This document shows positions 1 through 6,893 of a stretch of 10,685 nucleotides of DNA, one piece after another (the stretch's first letter is position 1; every line of letters starts with the position of its first letter). Location: positions 94,959 to 105,643 of the forward strand of contig CAJTON010000002.1 in NCBI GenBank assembly GCA_910577605.1, in the 5' to 3' direction. The position numbers and the translations under genes are program-made. The notes under the pieces are model-generated. The model saw nothing but the letters and a program-made list of their open reading frames with translations, did no database searches and was not told the origin of the DNA. The DNA is from an uncultured Butyrivibrio sp. Its GTDB lineage: Bacteria; Bacillota; Clostridia; Lachnospirales; Lachnospiraceae.

Positions 1-834
1 TTGGCGTGGCAGAAGGAATGAAGCGCATTGTTGCCGTCAACCCCGAAATTATCCGACGATATGAACACGGTGCCGCTTGTCCCCAGCGAAATATTACACC
101 TGCCGTCGCCGACGGTTCCCGTTCCGACAGCGGCGGCGGCATTGTCTCCCGCTCCCGCGGCGACTATGCACGTTTCGGGTATTCCAAGCTCCGCGGCAAT
201 ATGCGGAAGAACGGTCCCGACCTTCTCATAACTCTCGTAAACCTTTGCAAGCTGGTCCTCTCTGATTCCGCATATATCGCACATCTCTTTTGACCAGCAT
301 CTGTTTTTAACGTCAAAAATAAGCATTCCCGACGCGTCCGACACATCCGTGCAGAAAACGCCGCTGAGCCTGTACGCGATATAATCCTTGGGAAGCATTA
401 TTTTTTTAATTCTTGCGAAATTCTCCGGCTCCTTATTCTTTACCCAAAGAATCTTCGGAGCGGTGAAGCCCGTAAACGAAATATTCGCGGTATGCTCCGA
501 AAGCTTATCCTTTCCTATTATATTGTTAAGGTAATCGCACTCCTCTGTCGTTCTTCCGTCATTCCAGAGTATAGCAGGTCTTATTACTTCATCCTTATCG
601 TCCAGAATTACCAGACCGTGCATCTGCCCTCCGAAGCTTATTCCCGCCACCTGATTTTTGTCAGCTTGGGCGATAAGCTCCTTTATGCCCTCTATCGTAT
701 TGTCATACCAGTCCTCCGGATCCTGCTCCGACCATCCCGGATTCCCTGGACACGATATTTACTATCCTGCCCCCCGAATCCATCAGCAGCAGCTTTACCG
801 CCGACGTCCCCAAATCAACGCCGATATATAACAT
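1..834 (-). pseudogene. xylB: Xylulokinase (FGGY kinase), frameshifted near N-terminus; 3' end beyond window
   Basis: Xylulokinase phosphorylates D-xylulose to xylulose-5-phosphate with ATP in the cytoplasm, the last step of xylose entry into the pentose phosphate pathway. The start at 834 follows an ideal AAGGAGG site (841-847) and gives the FGGY N-terminus MLYIGVDLGTSAVKLLLMD. That frame breaks at about 741-746: it runs through residue 31 and stops at 703-705 after 43 codons. The family sequence resumes in another frame with NPGWSEQDPEDW and continues unbroken to the left edge, showing FGGQMHG, RPAILWNDGR, FTGFTAPKILWV, MLPKDY, GAGDNAAAAVG (with the presumed catalytic Asp) and SLGTSGTVF. 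Compared with E. coli XylB as I remember it, about 20 nucleotides are missing at the junction. The C-terminal part lies outside the window. It could be a true pseudogene, a recent reversible mutation, or an assembly error. The family assignment is very secure. Confidence 0.93.
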
Positions 835-894
835 ATCTGACCTCCTTACGCTCAGTGTACCCGATATTTAAGCACACATATTCATAATCATGAT

Positions 895-924
895 ATTATA
901 AAACAGGCGGAAGTTCAACGTCAT
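895..924 (-). promoter_or_regulatory. Candidate sigma-A promoter for xylB
   Basis: On the minus strand a perfect TATAAT (895-900) is preceded at 18 bases by a weak -35 box, ATGACG (919-924). Transcription would begin near 888, giving a leader of about 50 bases before the xylB start. An imperfect dyad around ATCATGAT (884-899) lies at the predicted start point and could be an operator. I could not match it to a XylR or CcpA consensus. Confidence 0.45.
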
Positions 925-982
925 TATCCCGTAAAAATTTTACATAAATACTGGAAAAATTTCACTCTGCGTATGCCGCCGT

Positions 983-1026
983 AAAAAAGAGCATATCACC
1001 TCAAATAATATGTTAAAGTGATATGC
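983..1026 (-). terminator. Rho-independent terminator after the PAS-GGDEF-EAL gene
   Basis: On the minus strand the arm GCATATCAC (1018-1026) pairs perfectly with GTGATATGC (991-999) across an 18-base AT-rich loop. It is followed directly by TCTTTTTT (983-990). It lies 15 bases past the stop codon of the GGDEF-EAL gene and ahead of the xylB promoter, so it separates the two transcription units. The loop is longer than usual, but the position and T-run are convincing. Confidence 0.75.
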
Positions 1027-1041
1027 CCCCACTGTTGATTC

Positions 1042-2721
1042 TTATTTAAGGATGAATTTATCCATAAATTCGCCTAAAGGACAAGGTCTCCCGTAATAAT
1101 ATCCCTGAATGTAATCCGGATTTATGCTGCTTATCCTGTCAAGCTCTTCTTTTGTCTCTATACCCTCTATGCAGAACTTGGAACCTATGCTGTGGGTCAT
1201 GTCCGCCATATGGCGCAGCAGATTATACTCGTAATCATTTCTCAGCGCCTTTATGGTAAACGACCTGTCGATCTTGATTATTGACGGGTTGAGATTATAA
1301 AGGTAATGGAAATTGGAATATCCCGTTCCAAAATCATCGAGAGCAAGCGGAATCTTATAAGACATAAGTCCTTCGCAAAACGACGTGAAATTGTTATTCG
1401 TCTCAAGAAGACCGCTTTCGGTAAGCTCCACGATTATGCTTCCCGGCTCAAGATCCGCCGTTTCCACAAATGAAAGTATCTCGTCAAGCGCGTTGCTCTT
1501 AAGCACCTGTATGTACGAAAGGTTAAAGGATATCTTAAAATCAGGAATGCTCTTTTGTATTTCCCTGCAAGCGTCCGCCGCCTTTCCAAGCACCCATCTC
1601 CCGACCGGAATAATAAGAGCGCTCTCCTCAAGCAAAGGTATAAATTCAACAGGAGATACCGCACCCGTTTCATCGGACCTGAATCGGAGCAAAGTCTCGG
1701 CATGAGTCACCTCTCCGCTCTTCAGGTCGATTATCGGCTGAAAATGCGCCTCAAAGCCCTCGAAATTATTATTTACGGAGCGCCTCATGGTCCTTATAAG
1801 ATTTTTCTTGCCCCGGAATACATTATAATCAGCCTCAGAATACACATAGCATTTATTGCGCCCGCCGTTTTTCGCCTCGTTAAGCGCAAACTCCGAAAGC
1901 TTCATAAGCTCGCTGTCGGATATGTTGTCCGCGCCTGAGAAACATTTGATGCCCGCGGAAACCGTATAAAATACTTCATACTGGTTGTCCTTAATAAAGC
2001 TGCCTATCCGCGCGCATATCCTGTCGTACATATTTCTGGCATCCTCTTCGTTCCTTCCGCCAAAATCCATAACGATAAACTCGTCCGCCACTATTTTATA
2101 AAGCTTTTGATCTGTAAGCAGCACTTCCTTTATGCACTCCGCCGTCTTGCGGAGTATCATATCCCCGTAATCCAGCCCTTTGTTCTCGTTGATCTCCTTA
2201 AAATTATCTATTCCTATCCGAAGGATAAATCCGTCGGTGCCGTCAAGCCCTCCGTTCTTTATCTCATCCCGTAAGCTTGATTCCCCGAGCAGTCCGCTTA
2301 CATTGTCCGCCTTCTGCTTATTGCCTATCTCGTTTATGCAGCCCACAAGATAAAGCGGTCTGCCCTCCTCGCTCCGTACCACGCGTCCCCGGCAATTTAT
2401 CCATATATTCTCACCGTTCCGGCTCAGCCAACGGTACTGAAGATTATGGAAATCAAAATCCGGATCGCCGAACATCCTGTCCACATCGCGCTGCAGACAC
2501 TCCCAGTCGCCCGCGTATACGCAATTCTTAAGGTTATCACTGACGTCGTGGAACTGACTTGACGGAATAAAAAACCTCTCGTATGCAGCCTGAGAAATAC
2601 AGTACAGATCGTCGTCAAAATCCCATATGTAGAGATAATCGTACATACACGGTCCCAGGATATCCATCATATTCTTAAAATGTTCAAAAAGCCCCTCCCG
2701 CTTATTATGATCAATAATCAT
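1042..2721 (-). CDS. PAS-GGDEF-EAL protein, predicted c-di-GMP phosphodiesterase
   Basis: 559 residues, no transmembrane segment or signal peptide seen, so probably cytosolic. Domains in order: a PAS-like sensor (about 25-135, including QYRWLSRNGENIWINCRGRV), a GGDEF domain (about 145-295) and an EAL domain (about 315-557). The cyclase signature is VADEF (211-215) instead of GGDEF, so cyclase activity is unlikely, although GTP binding may persist as a regulatory input. The EAL side keeps the known catalytic set: ETL in place of EAL (342-344) with the metal-binding Glu, Asn in NLS (400-402), ELTE (432-435), DDFGTGYS (462-469), Lys in KIDRS (483), EGIET (Glu519) and QGYYYGRP (Gln539). The predicted role is hydrolysis of cyclic di-GMP to pGpG under PAS control. 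The ATG at 2721 is chosen because AGAGGG (2730-2735) sits 8 bases upstream of it; the in-frame GTG at 2728-2730 overlaps that site and is less likely. It follows the rsm22-like gene after about 120 bases, with no clear promoter of its own. Confidence 0.93.
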   Translation of the reverse strand: MIIDHNKREGLFEHFKNMMDILGPCMYDYLYIWDFDDDLYCISQAAYERFFIPSSQFHDVSDNLKNCVYAGDWECLQRDVDRMFGDPDFDFHNLQYRWLSRNGENIWINCRGRVVRSEEGRPLYLVGCINEIGNKQKADNVSGLLGESSLRDEIKNGGLDGTDGFILRIGIDNFKEINENKGLDYGDMILRKTAECIKEVLLTDQKLYKIVADEFIVMDFGGRNEEDARNMYDRICARIGSFIKDNQYEVFYTVSAGIKCFSGADNISDSELMKLSEFALNEAKNGGRNKCYVYSEADYNVFRGKKNLIRTMRRSVNNNFEGFEAHFQPIIDLKSGEVTHAETLLRFRSDETGAVSPVEFIPLLEESALIIPVGRWVLGKAADACREIQKSIPDFKISFNLSYIQVLKSNALDEILSFVETADLEPGSIIVELTESGLLETNNNFTSFCEGLMSYKIPLALDDFGTGYSNFHYLYNLNPSIIKIDRSFTIKALRNDYEYNLLRHMADMTHSIGSKFCIEGIETKEELDRISSINPDYIQGYYYGRPCPLGEFMDKFILK

Positions 2722-2844
2722 ATAAAACACCCTCTATCTGCCGTCTTTTACCCGCGCTGCAAAAGCCCTGCTCCGCGCGCTATATACTCAAAACCAACCT
2801 AACCCCACTATAACATAAATTTAATAAAAAAGCTATATTCAAAG

Positions 2845-3795
2845 TCATAATTTTCCGCCCCATCCTGCTTTTTTCGCCCTCTTGAAGCCGCTTTTGTCCC
2901 TTGAAGTTACAAGCCTGTCCTCAAATCCGTTTTCCGTACATAATCTGAGCGAAATTCTTCCTTTTTCAATATAAGGATGACGCATGATTCTTACGTCTGC
3001 AGGTCCGCAAGGACTCCTTGACGCGGCTATATATGTAAATTTCTCGTCCTCGTACGGCGCGTCTCCGTCCTTAAGCAGTTTATGCAGTCTGCTCCTTGCT
3101 ACCCTGCACGAAAAATGACACCAGTCGGTTTCGGAAGCCGGACACTCGCCCGTATGAGGGCAGGGCGCGGCTATATAAGCGCCAAGCGAAAGCAGCTTAG
3201 TCCTTATTCTTCTTATCAATTTGTAACCCGCGGGCGTGCCGGGTTCGACTATGAGAAGCATTTTACGAGCGGCCGCCCACATTTTATCCACCGCATTTTC
3301 CACAGATTCAGGAGAAATCTCATTCAGCATATAAGAGGACACGACCATATCCGCCGTACCCTCAACATCTTCAGCGGTTATATCAAAACGCCTCCACTCT
3401 GCTTTCGCCGGACTTCCTCCGTAAGCCTCAAGAAGCTCGCTTCCGACATTTCTCATCGCCGCTTCACGTTCAAGACATACAACTCGTCCCGGGGAAACAA
3501 GCATGTCCGCCGCCAAAGCCGCGGCTCCGGTTCCCGCGCCGAGATCCATAAGGCTTTCAAAGATATCGTCTGTACATTCCAAAGCATAACCAAGGGCGGA
3601 GCCCACCGCAGCGAAAGTCGCCGGCATGCGTACCGCGGCATACACAGCCGCTTCCGCGTCCGTCAGTACCCTTTTGCCTCCCTTATCGTTCCTGTACTTT
3701 TCGCTCAGACGCGCCGCCGTATTTTTTAAGCCGGAAACCGGCATTAGCTGCGTCAGCTCATCAATTTTCATCCTTACTGTCTGCGGAAATTCCAT
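2845..3795 (-). CDS. Rsm22/METTL17-like small ribosomal subunit methyltransferase-fold protein
   Basis: 316 residues. The Rossmann methyltransferase motif I is MDLGAGTGAAALAA (about 83-96), followed by SSYMLNEIS (153-161) and the family hallmark VEPGTPAGYKLIRRIR (183-198). Next is the cysteine block CPHTGECP...DWCHF (Cys212, Cys218, Cys226, plus Cys230) and PYEDEKFTYIAASR (247-260). A C-terminal Cys286 (RLCTENG) and a basic RAKKAGWG tail close the protein. In mitochondrial Rsm22/METTL17, cysteines in this arrangement bind a 4Fe-4S cluster and the protein acts in small-subunit assembly; methyltransferase activity is not firmly established. The bacterial role is inferred from that. SD-like AAGAGGA stands just upstream of the ATG. 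The trxA stop codon is only 20 bases upstream, so the two are almost certainly co-transcribed. Confidence 0.87.
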   Translation of the reverse strand: MEFPQTVRMKIDELTQLMPVSGLKNTAARLSEKYRNDKGGKRVLTDAEAAVYAAVRMPATFAAVGSALGYALECTDDIFESLMDLGAGTGAAALAADMLVSPGRVVCLEREAAMRNVGSELLEAYGGSPAKAEWRRFDITAEDVEGTADMVVSSYMLNEISPESVENAVDKMWAAARKMLLIVEPGTPAGYKLIRRIRTKLLSLGAYIAAPCPHTGECPASETDWCHFSCRVARSRLHKLLKDGDAPYEDEKFTYIAASRSPCGPADVRIMRHPYIEKGRISLRLCTENGFEDRLVTSRDKSGFKRAKKAGWGGKL

Positions 3796-3815
3796 TTTGT
3801 CCTCTTAAAAATAAA

Positions 3816-4121
3816 TCAATCCTTCAAAAGTTCGGAAAGCTCGTCGCCGGAAATAGCACCCACTGATTTCTGCGCAACCTCTCCGTCCTTGAAAACTATA
3901 AGCGTAGGTACGCCCATTATCCCGTAGCGGGAAGCAAGAGCGCCGTCCTTATCAACGTCAACCTTGCAAAACTTAATATCCTTGTATTTCTCCGACGCGG
4001 CCTCAAGTACGGGAGCCATCATCTTACAAGGTCCGCACCATGTCGCGAAAAAGTCCACCACCGTCTTTCCCGACGCGATCTCCGCGTCAAAATCAGCCGT
4101 ATTCAATTCTTTAACTGCCAT
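3816..4121 (-). CDS. trxA: Thioredoxin
   Basis: 101 residues, normal length for a classical single-domain cytosolic thioredoxin. The active site is WCGPCK with redox Cys29 and Cys32. The buried Asp is in VVDFFATW (Asp23), and the cis-proline motif is GVPT (Pro72). It reduces protein disulfides using electrons from a thioredoxin reductase, which is not in this window. Extra Cys52 (KFCKVD) is common in Firmicute homologues. A strong AAGGAGG site precedes the ATG. It is the first gene of a trxA/rsm22-like unit under the promoter at 4205-4232. Confidence 0.98.
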   Translation of the reverse strand: MAVKELNTADFDAEIASGKTVVDFFATWCGPCKMMAPVLEAASEKYKDIKFCKVDVDKDGALASRYGIMGVPTLIVFKDGEVAQKSVGAISGDELSELLKD

Positions 4122-4204
4122 CTTTGATCCTCCTTAATTTACCGCGCATTTCCACGCGTTACCAAACGTATCCCGGAAGGGATTTTTCATTATGTCTACT
4201 TTAT

Positions 4205-4232
4205 ATTTTAAAGCTTTCCGCATTTTTGTCAA
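4205..4232 (-). promoter_or_regulatory. Sigma-A promoter for trxA, overlapping the end of the transporter gene
   Basis: On the minus strand TTGACA (4227-4232) and TAAAAT (4205-4210) are separated by 16 bases. The -35 hexamer contains the TGA stop codon (4229-4231) of the upstream Na/Pi transporter gene. The predicted start is near 4198, giving a leader of about 76 bases that holds a small ATCCC/GGGAT hairpin (4170-4183). Confidence 0.6.
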
Positions 4233-5995
4233 TCGCATTCGGGCAAAACATATTTTTTCTTATATTCTTCGTACCTGAGCTTGAATTCCTCATCGTCTGA
4301 TTTCATTTTGCCAAGATACCCGTGAGCCTCGAATCCACCCTTGCCCGTCTGCAAAACGCAGACCGCGATATTCGAACAATGGTCGGCGATCCTCTCATAG
4401 TTTGTCGTAACGTCCGAAAGCACGAAACCCAGCTCAATAGTGCATTCTCCGTTTTTCAGCCGATCCACATGCCTCAGTTTAAGCTCGTCGTTGAGCATAT
4501 CGATAACCTCTTCAAGCGGCTCCACCAAAGCCGCCTCCCGCTTGTCGTCGTTTACAAAAGCCTGCACAGCAATCGCCAGTATCTCCTTTACCGCCCCGGT
4601 GAACACCGCAAGCTCCGCCGCGGCGCGCGCCGAAAATCTTAATCCTTTATCATGCATCTCCTGCGCCGCCTCCTTCAGATTCAGAGAATGGTCGGATATT
4701 CTTTCCAGATCCCCTATGCAGTTGAGAAGCTTTGACACCGTTTTTGAATCCTGACCGCTCAGCCCTTTGGCGTTAAGCTTCACAAGGTATGAGCCGAGTT
4801 CGTCCTCGTACCTGTCCGCAAGCTTCTCTTTTTTTACCACGATTCCGGCTTTTTCCTTGTCGTACTCCGTCAGCAGCCTTATACCCTCGTACGCCGCCAC
4901 GCAGACCTCGCGCGCCATATTTTCGGCGGTTCTTATACACTGCTCCAGAGCAAAAGAAGGCTTCTCCAAAAATCTGGGGTCAAGAAGCTTGAACTCCGCG
5001 TAAACGCCGGCGGGATTTTTTTCTTCACGGACTGTAAGACAGGCAAGTTTCTCAAGCAGTCCGGCAAACGGGAGCAGCAGCGCGGTCGCGAATACGTTGA
5101 ACAGCGTATGGATTATCGCTATTCCAAGTTCTCCCGCCGCCTCGTCAAGAAACGCGAAATGAGCAAACGAGTTTACACCGTAAAAAACCGCCATAAAAAC
5201 CGCCGTTCCTATTATATTAAAATACAGATGCACGAACGCCGCCCGTTTGGCGTTTTTAGACGCGCCCACCGAGGAGATAAGCGCCGTCACGCAGGTTCCT
5301 ATGTTCTGTCCGAGAATAAGAGGCAGCACCCCCGAATACGCCAGCGCTCCCGTGCTGCAAAGAGCCTGCAATATCCCGACGGACGCGGACGAACTCTGCA
5401 AAAGCGCCGCCAGAAAAGCACCCGCGAGCATTCCTGCCACCGGATTGGAAAATACGGTAAAAAGCTTCGCGAATTCCGGACTGTTTTTTAACGGAGCGAC
5501 CGCCCCGCTCATCATCTCCATTCCCTCCATAAGCACCGCAAAGCTCACCATTATCGAGCCTATATCCTTTTTCCCGTCCCTTTTTGAAAAAAGAATAAGG
5601 ATTATTCCTATGGCAGCCACGATTGGAGCAAAGGACGACGGCTTGAGCATTTTTATCCAGAAGCTGCCGCTGTCGATGCCCGAAAGACTGAATATCCACG
5701 CTGTCAGCGTCGTTCCGATATTTGCCCCGAAAATAACCCCTACCGCCTGTTTAAGCTTCATTATCCCCGAATTCACGAATCCCACGACCATAACTGTAGT
5801 CGCCGACGAGGACTGTATGACCGCCGTGACTCCCGCGCCGAGAGCAACAGCCCTTATCCTGCCTGACGTCAGGCGTTCAAGCGTGCGCTCCATCCTTCCT
5901 CCGGTCAGCTTCGCAAGCCCGTCGCCCATGTAATTCATTCCGAAAAGGAAAAAAGCCAGTCCCCCGAAAAGGGACAGCACGTTAAAAAAATCCAT
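4229..5995 (-). CDS. Na/Pi cotransporter family protein with C-terminal PhoU domain
   Basis: 588 residues. The membrane half (about 1-320) holds the inverted pair of signature repeats of the Na/Pi cotransporter II family: QSSSAT (61-66) with GANIGTTLTA (90-99), and QSSSAS (200-205) with GQNIGTCVTA (229-238). Several hydrophobic helices surround them. The cytosolic half (about 345-550) is a PhoU-like helical domain with the paired metal-site signatures DLERISDHSLNL (429-440) and TNYERIADHCSNI (531-543). The tail is charged (KMKSDDEEFKLRYEEYKKKY). The expected role is sodium-driven phosphate uptake, or efflux/homeostasis, in the inner membrane; direction and substrate are not proven for these fusions. 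AGGGAGGT precedes the ATG. The hypB stop is 66 bases upstream with no clear terminator between, so co-transcription with hypB is likely. Confidence 0.95.
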   Translation of the reverse strand: MDFFNVLSLFGGLAFFLFGMNYMGDGLAKLTGGRMERTLERLTSGRIRAVALGAGVTAVIQSSSATTVMVVGFVNSGIMKLKQAVGVIFGANIGTTLTAWIFSLSGIDSGSFWIKMLKPSSFAPIVAAIGIILILFSKRDGKKDIGSIMVSFAVLMEGMEMMSGAVAPLKNSPEFAKLFTVFSNPVAGMLAGAFLAALLQSSSASVGILQALCSTGALAYSGVLPLILGQNIGTCVTALISSVGASKNAKRAAFVHLYFNIIGTAVFMAVFYGVNSFAHFAFLDEAAGELGIAIIHTLFNVFATALLLPFAGLLEKLACLTVREEKNPAGVYAEFKLLDPRFLEKPSFALEQCIRTAENMAREVCVAAYEGIRLLTEYDKEKAGIVVKKEKLADRYEDELGSYLVKLNAKGLSGQDSKTVSKLLNCIGDLERISDHSLNLKEAAQEMHDKGLRFSARAAAELAVFTGAVKEILAIAVQAFVNDDKREAALVEPLEEVIDMLNDELKLRHVDRLKNGECTIELGFVLSDVTTNYERIADHCSNIAVCVLQTGKGGFEAHGYLGKMKSDDEEFKLRYEEYKKKYVLPECD

Positions 5996-6061
5996 TTTTT
6001 ACCTCCCTGCAAATTACTTCCGCTATTAGAATACCCGTTTTGCGAAATCAATTAAATGTTT

Positions 6062-6733
6062 TTATGAATTGTATTCCTTAACGGACCTTCTTATCCATTC
6101 TATCCAGCCGTCAAAGCCCTCGCCCGTCTTTGCCGAGACGAAAATAACCTCCGCCTTCGGATTGAGATCCAGTATGCGTTCTTTGACCCTGTCCTTGTCA
6201 AAATCGTCAAATACGCAAAGCGTATCGCATTTGTTCACCAGCACCACGTCGCATATCGTGAACATAAGCGGATACTTGAGCGGCTTGTCGTCGCCCTCCG
6301 GAACCGAAAGTATCATCGCGTTTTTTGTACTGCCCGTATCGAACTCCGCGGGGCATACAAGATTTCCGACATTCTCCAGCACAACAAAATCAAGTTCCTT
6401 TGTTCCAAGCTCTTTTATTCCCTGTCTTGTCATATCGGCGTCGAGATGACACATTCCACCGGTATGAATCTGAATAGCCCTGACTCCCGTTTTGGCTATC
6501 GCCGCCGCATCGACCTCCGAGTCTATATCCGCCTCCATAACTCCTATTTTCATTTCTCCTTTAAGCGCCTCAATAGTTCTCTTGAGAGTAGTCGTCTTCC
6601 CGGCTCCCGGCGACGACATAAGATTAAGCAAAAATGTTTTCTGCTCCCTGAGCTCCTGCCTGAGCCTGTCCGCGTCCGCGTTATTGTCCTCAAAAATGCT
6701 CCGCTTTACTTCTATAACCTTGTATTCTTTCAT
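6062..6733 (-). CDS. hypB: HypB-family nickel-binding GTPase
   Basis: 223 residues, a full HypB G domain. Motifs are the P-loop SSPGAGKTT (40-48), EADIDSEVDA (67-76), the metal-site pair Cys95-His96 in GGMCHLDADM, ENVGNLVCPAEFDTG (120-134, Cys127) and NKCD (167-170). HypB, with HypA, delivers Ni to the large subunit of NiFe hydrogenase in a GTP-dependent way. The N-terminal CXXCGC motif and His-rich nickel-storage stretch found in some HypB proteins are absent, as in short archaeal-type forms. The dimer-interface metal residues are all present, so the protein looks functional. No hypA, other hyp gene or hydrogenase is in the window; the neighbours are a Na/Pi transporter downstream and a divergent padR. 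SD GGAGGAAAG is well spaced from the ATG. Confidence 0.95.
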   Translation of the reverse strand: MKEYKVIEVKRSIFEDNNADADRLRQELREQKTFLLNLMSSPGAGKTTTLKRTIEALKGEMKIGVMEADIDSEVDAAAIAKTGVRAIQIHTGGMCHLDADMTRQGIKELGTKELDFVVLENVGNLVCPAEFDTGSTKNAMILSVPEGDDKPLKYPLMFTICDVVLVNKCDTLCVFDDFDKDRVKERILDLNPKAEVIFVSAKTGEGFDGWIEWIRRSVKEYNS

Positions 6734-6745
6734 AGCTTTCCTCCG

Positions 6746-6760
6746 ATTCTATAGTATTAT
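6746..6760. repeat. 15-bp element shared with the padR promoter (hypB-side copy)
   Basis: Plus-strand ATTCTATAGTATTAT lies between the weak -10 box and the SD of hypB. The same 15 bases recur in the padR promoter, split by a 7-base insert (ATTCTATA, then TAATATA, then GTATTAT). The uninterrupted identical core, TATAGTATTAT, is at 6750-6760 and 6845-6855. This is a candidate binding site for one regulator acting on both divergent genes. Confidence 0.45.
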
Positions 6761-6787
6761 TTTGAATGAAAACAAGGCTTTTGTCAA
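6759..6787 (-). promoter_or_regulatory. Candidate sigma-A promoter for hypB
   Basis: On the minus strand a perfect TTGACA (6782-6787) is followed after 17 bases by a poor -10, CAAAAT (6759-6764). The initiation region then runs through the shared element at 6746-6760. A weak -10 under a consensus -35 would fit an activated or otherwise controlled promoter, but that is inference. Confidence 0.45.
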
Positions 6788-6826
6788 CAATTTTCCCAAA
6801 TGGCAAAGAAAATCTTAAATTACGTA

Positions 6827-6855
6827 TTTACAAATTCTATATAATATAGTATTAT
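6827..6855 (+). promoter_or_regulatory. Candidate sigma-A promoter for padR with internal dyad
   Basis: TTTACA (6827-6832) and TATTAT (6850-6855) are 17 bases apart. Between them is the dyad CTATATAATATAG (6837-6849), whose arms CTATA/TATAG are perfect complements around a 3-base centre. A dyad placed between the -35 and -10 boxes is where a self-repressing PadR protein would bind. Confidence 0.5.
6834..6855. repeat. Shared element, padR-side copy with 7-base insert
   Basis: ATTCTATA (6834-6841), TAATATA (6842-6848), GTATTAT (6849-6855). The outer parts match the hypB-side 15-mer exactly, and the insert near-duplicates the adjoining TATA stretch. The copy overlaps the spacer and -10 of the padR promoter. 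Confidence 0.45.
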
Positions 6856-6893
6856 GGCATTATCAAACGTTGCATGTGAATAAGAGGTATAAT

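Noticed and set aside
492..887. 131-residue plus-strand open frame over xylB
   Set aside because: Antisense to the xylulokinase sequence and ends inside the xylB leader; no family pattern.
2722..2844. Possible c-di-GMP riboswitch or promoter upstream of the GGDEF-EAL gene
   Set aside because: I found neither the conserved riboswitch core nor a convincing -35/-10 pair; the region holds GC-rich runs and an AT-rich stretch only.
3082..3729. 215-residue plus-strand open frame inside the Rsm22-like gene
   Set aside because: Antisense shadow, very basic composition, no ribosome site; the minus-strand gene carries the conserved motifs.
4170..4187. Plus-strand hairpin ATCCC-GGAA-GGGAT followed by TTTTT
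   Set aside because: There is no plus-strand gene to terminate; on the minus strand it lies in the trxA leader without a T-run. The stem is only 5 bp.
5247..5933. 228-residue plus-strand open frame inside the Na/Pi transporter gene
   Set aside because: Antisense shadow of a gene with unambiguous family motifs; the peptide is low-complexity and matches nothing.
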